This document shows positions 1 to 6,760 of a stretch of DNA of 7,837 nucleotides, in pieces. Under the pieces are notes generated by a model, which saw only the letters and a list, made by a program, of their open reading frames with translations, had not been told where the DNA came from and searched no databases. Position 1 is the first letter of the stretch, and each line of letters opens with the position of its first letter. The stretch is taken from the NCBI GenBank assembly GCA_019456245.1, contig VRUF01000090.1, positions 2,575 to 10,411 of the forward strand. The letters run 5' to 3'. The translations under genes and the position numbers were made by a program. The stretch comes from Planctomycetota bacterium (GTDB lineage Bacteria > Planctomycetota > Phycisphaerae > Sedimentisphaerales > Anaerohalosphaeraceae).

Positions 1-2787
1 GAGATTTTTCTTGTGCATTTTCCTGTATAAGACGGCGGCACGTACGAGGTTGCCGGGATTATCCGGCGAGATGGCAATGGCGGCATCAATATCATTTAAG
101 GCGGCTGGAATTTGCTTGAGGTAAGCCAGGGTGGAAGCACGAAGCAAATGGGCATCAGCACTGTTGAGTTCTTTTACAGTCTTGTTGCAAATGGCCAATG
201 CATCATCAGTTAGCTGCATTCGCATATAGAGGTCGACGAGGGCGGCTTTTACAGGCAGTGAAGAGGTATCTTCGATTTCCATATTTTTCAGCATATTCAT
301 TGCCGTATCGTACCGGTGCTGCTGGATCTTGAGCAAAGCAACAGCAAGTCGAATATGGAAATCCTTTGGGTTTTCGTCCAGCAGCTTATCAAGAATACCG
401 GCAGCGGGTTCAATTTTTCCTTCTGCAAGATAGCGATTCAACTGCATACGTGACAGCCGCAAATCACCGCTCATGTCAGGTGCGCTGCTGAGTATCTCGT
501 CAGCCTGGTCGTAGCTGTTAGTTCTGTAAAGCGCGGCAACGGTTCTTGCGATAATGTCCGTATTGTCCGGGTCACGGTCGAGAGCCTGACGGTATATTCT
601 TGCGGCAAGTTGAAAATTGTCAGCCTTTTCGTGACAGGCAGCCAGCAAGAGTCTGCTTGCCTGATCGTCGGGGTCGTGTTCGAGATTTTCTTCGAGTAAA
701 GCCGTTATACGCGTATAATTATTCTCAAAGTTATCAGAGTAAAAGTAAACTCTGGCCTGTTCGTATTTGAACTGCCATGAATCGTCACCGGTAATTGACT
801 TTAGCCGGTCAAGATATTTACGGGCAAGTTTCAGTTCTTCATTTTGAAGGTGTATATCGATAAGGCGGCGAATTAGAATTATGTCGTCACCCGTTTCTTC
901 GTTTTGCTTTTCGAGTACTTCGACGGCATTGGATGGATCGCCCTGCCGCATATAAATATCGGCAAGCATAAGGGATAAACGACGTTTGGCTTGTGGGTTT
1001 TGCATCCGTTTAAGGCCCTGGATAAGGGTATTGCGTGCTTTTTCAAGCTGATTTGCTGCGACTTGCAGGGCTGAGAGATATGCCACAGGCCTGGGCGATG
1101 CGGGGAAACGGCTGACTGCTTTTTGCAGTATCAGTATTGCCTGGGGCCGCTGGTCGCGAGCGATGCGGAGGTCAGCACTTGCGATATAGAATCTCTGATC
1201 GTTGGAAAAGAGTTGTGCGTTTTGCGAAAGAATGTCCTCGGCATGATCGAACTGACCGGCTAATATGGCAGCATTTGCGGTAGTCAAGGCCATCGATGAT
1301 AATTCCGGCATTTGGGTTTCCATTACTTTGAGTTCATTAAATATCTCAAGCCATTCGGCTGGGTCTTCCTTCGCCCTGTTTAGTGAAAGCATGTTGATCC
1401 GCGACTGTATTTCCATTAGCCGGACATGTTCGTTTTGCGGATCAAGTTCAAGTGCTCTACGAAACTGCTGCTGTGCCTGAGAGTAATTGCCGGTCGAGGT
1501 GAGCAGTTCTGCAAGCATAGTGCGTGCGGCAAATTCGTTCGGGTTGTCGGAGATCATTTTTCGAAGGTGCAGGACAGCCGATTGCAAGTCACCTATCCTG
1601 GTCAGCGCATCGGCATATGTGAGATTAGCCTCCCTCGAATTGTAGCCGAGTTTTATGGCGTTTTGTAAGTTTTTTACCGCATCGTACCATTTTTCCTGAC
1701 GGGTTGCGCCAAGACCGTAGAGGTAGGCGACGATAGCCGGATTGGCATTGCTGGTGCTGATCTGATCGATTATAGATTTTGCTGTTTCATGATGACCACT
1801 CTTTATGTAAAGCTGTGCGGCAACGGGCAAGAAGTCAAATACATCGGGGGCAAGAGAGTCGAGTCCTGTTTTAGCGACATAGTGCATCTTTTCCTTCGAG
1901 CCGCTGCTAATGGCCAGTACTGCCCATGTGTTCCAGAGTTTCAGGTTTTGAGGATCGATCCTTTGCAGTATTTCCAGTTGTTGAGAGGCCTGCTCGTTTA
2001 GGCGAAGATTTATGAGGCTTACAGCGTATCTTAACCGGGTATCGAAATCTGTCAGATTGCATTCGGCGGCGTAGTTGAGGTCCTCGATTGCCGATGCGGG
2101 ATCGTCGACTCTTCGATGGTAGTCTGCTCGAATTATATAAGCGATCGCCTGGTCTGGATTTTGAATTACCGCAAGATCCAGAAAGTATTCGGGTGTCTCG
2201 GCAAAATCTTTGGGTCTTTCTTCAATGAAACGGGCCAGAGTCTCGCAGGCATGGATCTGGTCGGGATTCTGAGCGATTATCTCTTTTAGTTCTTCCTCAG
2301 CCTGGTGGAAGTTTCTCTGCTTTGCCAGAGCTACAGCATGGAGTCTTTGTATCGTCATGTCACAGGAAACAGCGAGAAAATTTTGTGCGATCTGTTGCGC
2401 TTCGAGGGGCTCTTTGATCACGTCGAGATATATAGCGATGAGTTCTTTCGCGGCATCGAGATGCGATTCGTCAATCCTTAGTACCTGTCGATAGGCGTTG
2501 ATGGCCTGATTTATGAATGGCCCCTTGAGCGGTCTTCTTGCAATCTGTGCACGGGCATATTTGAGCAGTACTTCGCTGTCATCAGGAACGAGGGCTATGT
2601 ATTTGCCAAGGTCCGTTGCGGCTTGTTCCCAGAGCCTTTCTTCGTATAACCGCATACCCGATTGTCGAGAAAGGTTCGCGCGGCGATTCCTGTTGTAATT
2701 GCGAAATCCGTATGCTGTTACGGAAAGAACGAGAACAGTGAGCATAATAAAAACTATCAACCTGACATTTATTTTTCTTGAAGCCAT
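1..2787 (-). CDS. Large membrane-anchored tetratricopeptide-repeat protein, partial (C-terminus beyond left edge)
   Basis: The frame is open from an ATG at 2787 to base 1 with no stop in 929 codons; I checked every in-frame triplet. The stop lies outside the window. Residues about 9-27 form one hydrophobic helix (IVFIMLTVLVLSV core) followed by a basic stretch (RNYNRNRR), so it is a signal anchor or uncleaved signal. I see no lipobox cysteine. From about residue 44 to the end the protein is back-to-back TPR-type helical hairpins. Clear units include one near residues 415-450 (GNYSQAQQQFRRALELDP), one near 714-765 (NFQLAARIYRQALDRDPDN) and one near 886-922 (ALNDIDAAIAISPDNP). TPR arrays bind other proteins; large TPR proteins, including the PEP-CTERM-system TPR lipoproteins, are known beside exosortase/EPS loci. 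It is the last of the four genes, 28 bp after the sugar transferase, with a strong Shine-Dalgarno sequence. A scaffold role in polysaccharide assembly or protein sorting is inference. The side of the membrane carrying the array is unclear, because both flanks of the helix are basic. Confidence 0.9.
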   Translation of the reverse strand, partial: MASRKINVRLIVFIMLTVLVLSVTAYGFRNYNRNRRANLSRQSGMRLYEERLWEQAATDLGKYIALVPDDSEVLLKYARAQIARRPLKGPFINQAINAYRQVLRIDESHLDAAKELIAIYLDVIKEPLEAQQIAQNFLAVSCDMTIQRLHAVALAKQRNFHQAEEELKEIIAQNPDQIHACETLARFIEERPKDFAETPEYFLDLAVIQNPDQAIAYIIRADYHRRVDDPASAIEDLNYAAECNLTDFDTRLRYAVSLINLRLNEQASQQLEILQRIDPQNLKLWNTWAVLAISSGSKEKMHYVAKTGLDSLAPDVFDFLPVAAQLYIKSGHHETAKSIIDQISTSNANPAIVAYLYGLGATRQEKWYDAVKNLQNAIKLGYNSREANLTYADALTRIGDLQSAVLHLRKMISDNPNEFAARTMLAELLTSTGNYSQAQQQFRRALELDPQNEHVRLMEIQSRINMLSLNRAKEDPAEWLEIFNELKVMETQMPELSSMALTTANAAILAGQFDHAEDILSQNAQLFSNDQRFYIASADLRIARDQRPQAILILQKAVSRFPASPRPVAYLSALQVAANQLEKARNTLIQGLKRMQNPQAKRRLSLMLADIYMRQGDPSNAVEVLEKQNEETGDDIILIRRLIDIHLQNEELKLARKYLDRLKSITGDDSWQFKYEQARVYFYSDNFENNYTRITALLEENLEHDPDDQASRLLLAACHEKADNFQLAARIYRQALDRDPDNTDIIARTVAALYRTNSYDQADEILSSAPDMSGDLRLSRMQLNRYLAEGKIEPAAGILDKLLDENPKDFHIRLAVALLKIQQHRYDTAMNMLKNMEIEDTSSLPVKAALVDLYMRMQLTDDALAICNKTVKELNSADAHLLRASTLAYLKQIPAALNDIDAAIAISPDNPGNLVRAAVLYRKMHKKNL

Positions 2788-2790
2788 AAT

Positions 2791-2800
2791 CCTCTCTCCT
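2791..2800 (-). promoter_or_regulatory. Ribosome binding site of the TPR gene
   Basis: On the minus strand the sequence AGGAGAGAGG lies just upstream of the ATG at 2787. Its AGGAG core is 8 nt from the start codon. This is a strong Shine-Dalgarno match and it fixes the start of the TPR protein. It sits in the 28-bp gap after the sugar transferase stop. Confidence 0.75.
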
Positions 2801-2815
2801 CTATATTATTTTCAT

Positions 2816-4471
2816 TTAGAACTGATCTACGAAATCATTTATTAGTTTTTTTACGGTTTTAAGGCATATCAACAGATCCATTTTCAAGGAGATCTTTTTG
2901 ACGTACTGTGTGTCGTAGTGGACCCATTCCTGGAAGTCGTGATTTTTTGTACGGGTTCTTGAAACCTGCCAGAGACCTGTGATTCCCGGTTTGACTGACA
3001 GGCGTGCATCTCTCCAATACGGGCATTGTGAGTTTTCATGTTCCGGTGACGGTCTTGGTCCGACAATACTCATTTGTCCGAAAAGAACATTGAAAAACTG
3101 GGGAATTTCGTCCACGCTTGTCTCGCGGAGGAATTTGCCTATGGTGCTTACCCTGGGGTCGTTGATCATTTTGAACTGCGGGCCGTCGACCTCGTTTACA
3201 ATTCTGAGGCGTTCCTGCATTTCGTCAGCACTTTGTACCATCGAGCGGAATTTCAGGCAATTGATCGCTTTTCCGTGAAGTCCCTGGCGATGTGACCTGT
3301 AGAATACGGGCCCCTTTGAGCCAAGTTTTATCAGAATTGCGATGACGGGAAATACGGGAAGAAAGAGGGTTAAAATTATAAGGGCTCCGACAATGTCGAT
3401 GGTTCTTTTGCCGAAATTCGGATAGGAGAGAAAGGGGAAAATTCTATATACGTCGTTTTTTTTGCGTTTCGACGAATACATGCTTCCTTTACGATTGCGA
3501 TATCGAGCATCAGGAAAAACGTCGAGATTCCTGTATCGGTCGCTGTCATGTGTTAATATGCAATCGGTTATCACATCGTCGGAACAGATGGAGACATTTG
3601 GGGCGACGATGGCATTCTTAACTATCGCGCGTGGGGCGATCCGGACATTATCGGCAATGACGGCCGGGCCAATAACGAGAGCATCAGGTGCGATTGTAAC
3701 GTCTTTTCCAAGTACAACAGGGCCTCGCAGATTGGAACCGCGATTATCATGGGGAGTTTGAAATTCGCTGTATTCGGCGCGAGCAAGGGCATCTGTGGTA
3801 AATGAAACGAGATCGTCCGGCTCGTTTAGGTCCATGAAATTTCCACCTACGGCAACTGTTTTAAAAGTTACGCCGTGTGCGCTGCATCGATTGACAATGG
3901 TCTCGAAACTGAGTGGGATGTGTTTATTCGTAAGCAATACGTGTAATGCGGTTTTTTTGATAATCAGATGATGCGGCCATTTCTGTGAGGTTGGAAGTAT
4001 ATGTGCAGTGTCATGGTGAAGCCTGCGTAAACCGGCGATTCGATTGTCGGATGTAAGCCTTAAGTTTTCTCTGTATGCCGCAAGAGCGGGATCGACTACA
4101 ATAGCTATAACGTCCGCATTAAGAGAATGTATGGTCCGGCGAATGAAAGTTTTATCAAGTGTCGTTATGAAACGGCCGTTCGAAAGAATAAGCATCTTAT
4201 CGCTGCCTTCGATGACACCGTCCGGACATCTTATTAAATTTCGGTCGCTGCGCTTTGTTATCCGGTTTGTTTCGGTGAATGGGATCTGCCAGTGGCTGGG
4301 AAGAGATATCCGGACATCGTCAGGTTTGGAAAAGCTGGAACTTCGGACGATCGCCCTGAGTGTTATTGAACATAAGTTTTTCTGCGACATTGCAAATCGC
4401 AGAAAATTGACGGATCTGGGTGAAGAATCATCGTTGGCATGTATTACGATCATTTCCATTTTAGTTTCCAT
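2816..4471 (-). CDS. Polyprenyl-phosphate sugar-1-phosphate transferase fused to an NDP-sugar pyrophosphorylase-like and hexapeptide-repeat N-terminus
   Basis: This is a 551-residue protein with three parts. Residues about 7-235 look like a nucleotidyltransferase fold: DVIAIVVDP near 119-128 and GGNFMDLNEPDDL near 209-221 recall the GxWxDigtpedy segment of NDP-sugar pyrophosphorylases. The N-terminal GxGTRL signature is absent, so catalysis by this half is doubtful. Residues about 250-307 show hexapeptide (left-handed beta-helix) periodicity. From about 355 to the end it is a bacterial sugar transferase (PF02397 type), with KRTIDIVGA leading into a membrane helix (about 359-383), GPVFYRSHRQG, LKFRSM (406-411), NDPRVSTIGKFLRETSVDEIPQ with the acidic pair D454-E455, SIVGPRP (468-474) and KPGITGLWQVS (494-504). 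That family moves a sugar-1-phosphate from a nucleotide sugar to undecaprenyl phosphate at the inner membrane, the first step of EPS or O-antigen assembly. The usual four-helix plus CoA-binding-like N-terminus is missing. The start is uncertain: no Shine-Dalgarno precedes Met1, and Met5 (4459) or Met7 (4453) are possible. The sugar substrate cannot be told. Confidence 0.92.
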   Translation of the reverse strand: METKMEMIVIHANDDSSPRSVNFLRFAMSQKNLCSITLRAIVRSSSFSKPDDVRISLPSHWQIPFTETNRITKRSDRNLIRCPDGVIEGSDKMLILSNGRFITTLDKTFIRRTIHSLNADVIAIVVDPALAAYRENLRLTSDNRIAGLRRLHHDTAHILPTSQKWPHHLIIKKTALHVLLTNKHIPLSFETIVNRCSAHGVTFKTVAVGGNFMDLNEPDDLVSFTTDALARAEYSEFQTPHDNRGSNLRGPVVLGKDVTIAPDALVIGPAVIADNVRIAPRAIVKNAIVAPNVSICSDDVITDCILTHDSDRYRNLDVFPDARYRNRKGSMYSSKRKKNDVYRIFPFLSYPNFGKRTIDIVGALIILTLFLPVFPVIAILIKLGSKGPVFYRSHRQGLHGKAINCLKFRSMVQSADEMQERLRIVNEVDGPQFKMINDPRVSTIGKFLRETSVDEIPQFFNVLFGQMSIVGPRPSPEHENSQCPYWRDARLSVKPGITGLWQVSRTRTKNHDFQEWVHYDTQYVKKISLKMDLLICLKTVKKLINDFVDQF

Positions 4472-4479
4472 GACTATTC

Positions 4480-4506
4480 AATTGAAATATTTACGTTTTT
4501 TCAATT
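4480..4506 (-). other. Small A/T-rich inverted repeat in the wzc-like/sugar-transferase gap
   Basis: AATTGAAA and TTTCAATT form perfect 8-bp arms separated by 11 nt, filling most of the 41-bp gap between the BY-kinase stop and the sugar transferase start. It begins 6 nt after that stop and ends 8 nt before the ATG at 4471, where a Shine-Dalgarno would be expected. There is no T-run after it, so it is not a normal intrinsic terminator. The stem has only two G-C pairs, is weak, and may be chance in A/T-rich sequence. The overlapping palindrome TTCAATTGAA (4477-4486) is also perfect. Confidence 0.25.
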
Positions 4507-4512
4507 TATGTT

Positions 4513-6744
4513 TTATTCTTCTTCGGTCTCGTCTGTTATGAGTAACAAGTGATCCGCTCTGCCGGGCTTATTTTCGTCTCTGTCGTCGGCGCCGTATCCG
4601 TATGCATAGCCATAAGGATTGTAACTTTGCGCGGTCTGGACATTGTGTACGACAGTTCCAATAACCTTTGCGCCAACCTGCTGAAGGCGTGCGATGGTCT
4701 CCTTCAGTTCAGATCGCGATGTATGATCGACAATACTGGTCAAGATCACTCCGTCTGCGAGCCTTGCCCAGAGCAGTGCATCGGTAAATGCAAGCACAGG
4801 GGAGGTATCTACAATCACCCGGTCGTACTCTTTAGCAATATCCTTTATCATCTCGACTGTTTTTGCCTGTCCGAGAACATCGAGAGCATCTGAGGTATTA
4901 GATCTGTCGGCAGTGAGAACATGAAGACCGGAGAGGGCAACACGGTGGATGGCTTTTTTCGGATCGGTGCCGGCAAGAAGGTTCTGGAGCCCCCTGAGAT
5001 GCCTTGGAAGATTGAGAGTCCGGGCAATATCCGGTTTTCTCAGGTCACCATCTATCAGGAGGGTTTTTTTGCCGGACTGTGCAAAACTGGTCGCCAAATT
5101 GACCGCAAAAGTGGTTTTCCCATCGCCGGAACCGGGGCTGGAAACGACGATTATCTTCGCAGAGGATTCGCTTATCAGGTCGAGATTGGCACGTATGGTC
5201 TGATAGTCATCTGTCAACTGCTGGGGAAGGCAAAGACGATCTATACTCTTTGGACTGGTCGTTGTTCCGATGATCCTTACGCCTACATTTTTTATGACGT
5301 CATCGGGACTCCTTAGACTTGTGTCCAGTTTTTCAAGTATGAAGGCAACAAAACAGCCGATAGCAACGCTAAGGAATAAAATGATGAATGTAAGCTTGAC
5401 TTTCTTGCTGGTTGCCGGTATCGAACTTGCCGAATATGCAACTGTGATCCGTGCCGGTCTTTTACTCTCCATCTCAAGCTCATCAATTCGACTGTTTATG
5501 GTGTCGTGCATCGTCTTTAGCCGCAAGAGTTTTTCCTGCTGATCGTTTATGGTAAGCTGTTTTCTTCCCATTCCGATGGTTTCGGTGTTTTTTCTGGTAA
5601 GTTCATCACGTATCCTCTTTTCGTACTCCTTTGTGCTCTCAAGTTCCAGCTTGATATCTGCAATATGGCGTTTGTTATTTTCCTGCATCGCGATCTCGAA
5701 TTCCTGGTTGAATTTTTCGAGAAGTGCGCTTTCGCGATCTTTGCGGCTTGCTTTAAGAGTGTCGATGATCTCAGCGTTATGTTCAAGCTCAGGATTGCCT
5801 GGAACGAGCATCTGCTTGCGTCTTGCAAAGAGGCTTTCCTGCTCGGCGATGCCGGTGATAATAATCTGTATCGTAGGATCGGAATTGACAAATGTAGATT
5901 TCATCTGCATCAGTTGAATCGGATCCATTGGTCCGGCAACGACATTTTCTTTCATCTTGACGGCGGTTTCAAGGGAGAGCCTTTTTACTTCAACGTTAGT
6001 CAGCTCGTTCTGCAGGTTTATTACCTGCTGGAGCATCATGTCCTGACGACCATCCAGCGAAATCGTACCGTATTCTTCGGCAAGTGTGCGAACCCGGTCT
6101 CTCTGACGACTGATCTGTTCGGTTGTAAGTCGCCGTTTTTCTTCGAGAATGGAAAGTTTCTGGTCGCCGCCCCGGAGTTCATCGGCAACGACTATCGCCA
6201 TGTACGCGCGGAGAAAGGCATCGATGACGATCTCTGCATCTCTGGGCGCAGATCCGGTCATCTGTATCCTGATCAGTTCGGTATGGCGTGCAGGTTCAAT
6301 CTTGATTTTTCCGAAGTTGATAGCGAGTTTCAATGCAATGGCGAGATCGGATTTATTTTTGAAATATTCGATATCCTTGTTTTTCAGTTCGTCGGCAACT
6401 CGGTTTAGAACCTTATTGCTGGTGATGAGCGCGGCCTGGGTGTTCATGAAGTTTTCATAGTTGGGCAGCGGCCGGTCGGTGTCGGGGTCGCTAAAGAGTA
6501 TGCGCGAGACAATGGGCGTTACCCTGACAGCACCTTCGGTTTCATACGAACGCCGCATAAGCAGCCAAACCGATGGAATCGCGAATATCGATATGATCAG
6601 TGCCGCAGCACAAATAATCGGCCATCTCCTGAGAACGGGAACGAAAAAGTCCGCAGCCGAACCAGGTTGCCCCTGTACATTACCATCGTATTGTATTATC
6701 TGATTTTGAGGATCAAATTGTTGATTGTTTTCTAAATATGCCAT
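4513..6744 (-). CDS. Wzc-type polysaccharide copolymerase with cytoplasmic BY-kinase domain (tyrosine autokinase)
   Basis: This 743-residue inner-membrane protein controls polysaccharide chain length and export. After a Gln/Asn-rich leader (1-35) comes TM1 (about 41-63), then a periplasmic Wzz-type domain with long helical coiled-coil stretches (about 190-430, including PGNPELEHNAEIID near 315-328), then TM2 (about 449-471). The C-terminal BY-kinase has Walker A PGSGDGKTT (537-545, K543), Walker A' TLLIDGDLRKP (561-571) and Walker B RVIVDTSP (642-649, D646). These are the ATP-binding signatures of Wzc, CapB and Ptk proteins. The tyrosine cluster lies at 708-717 (Y708, 711, 713, 715, 717) and is the expected autophosphorylation site. 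Both halves are on one chain, as in proteobacterial Wzc, unlike the split CapA/CapB of Firmicutes. Unusually, an acidic tail of about 26 residues follows the cluster. The gene starts 13 bp after the exosortase stop with a strong ribosome binding site, so the two are probably translationally coupled. The phosphatase partner and outer-membrane exporter are not in the window. Confidence 0.96.
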   Translation of the reverse strand: MAYLENNQQFDPQNQIIQYDGNVQGQPGSAADFFVPVLRRWPIICAAALIISIFAIPSVWLLMRRSYETEGAVRVTPIVSRILFSDPDTDRPLPNYENFMNTQAALITSNKVLNRVADELKNKDIEYFKNKSDLAIALKLAINFGKIKIEPARHTELIRIQMTGSAPRDAEIVIDAFLRAYMAIVVADELRGGDQKLSILEEKRRLTTEQISRQRDRVRTLAEEYGTISLDGRQDMMLQQVINLQNELTNVEVKRLSLETAVKMKENVVAGPMDPIQLMQMKSTFVNSDPTIQIIITGIAEQESLFARRKQMLVPGNPELEHNAEIIDTLKASRKDRESALLEKFNQEFEIAMQENNKRHIADIKLELESTKEYEKRIRDELTRKNTETIGMGRKQLTINDQQEKLLRLKTMHDTINSRIDELEMESKRPARITVAYSASSIPATSKKVKLTFIILFLSVAIGCFVAFILEKLDTSLRSPDDVIKNVGVRIIGTTTSPKSIDRLCLPQQLTDDYQTIRANLDLISESSAKIIVVSSPGSGDGKTTFAVNLATSFAQSGKKTLLIDGDLRKPDIARTLNLPRHLRGLQNLLAGTDPKKAIHRVALSGLHVLTADRSNTSDALDVLGQAKTVEMIKDIAKEYDRVIVDTSPVLAFTDALLWARLADGVILTSIVDHTSRSELKETIARLQQVGAKVIGTVVHNVQTAQSYNPYGYAYGYGADDRDENKPGRADHLLLITDETEEE

Positions 6745-6753
6745 TTTATGGTT

Positions 6754-6760
6754 CCCCCTA
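6754..6760 (-). promoter_or_regulatory. Ribosome binding site of the BY-kinase gene, overlapping the exosortase stop codon
   Basis: On the minus strand TAGGGGG contains both the exosortase stop (TAG, 6758-6760) and the Shine-Dalgarno AGGGGG, 9 nt from the ATG at 6744. Ribosomes finishing the exosortase would therefore stop on the next gene's binding site, which suggests coupled translation. It also fixes the BY-kinase start. Confidence 0.7.

Noticed and set aside
1..2787. Direct DNA repeats within the TPR gene
   Set aside because: The repeats are at the protein-pattern level only (34-residue helical hairpins). I saw no long exact nucleotide repeats that would suggest recent duplication.
4480..4506. 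Intrinsic terminator after the BY-kinase gene
   Set aside because: The stem is A/T-rich with two G-C pairs and no T-run follows on the transcribed strand, so it does not fit a Rho-independent terminator.
4044..4541. A 165-codon plus-strand frame spanning the sugar transferase N-terminus and the gap
   Set aside because: It is antisense to a protein with conserved motifs, has no family resemblance, and I see no strong ribosome binding site.
5665..6408. A 247-codon plus-strand open frame antisense to the BY-kinase gene
   Set aside because: It lies wholly inside a clearly recognisable gene on the other strand, its translation has no recognisable domain, and it looks like a mirror of the coding bias of the real gene.
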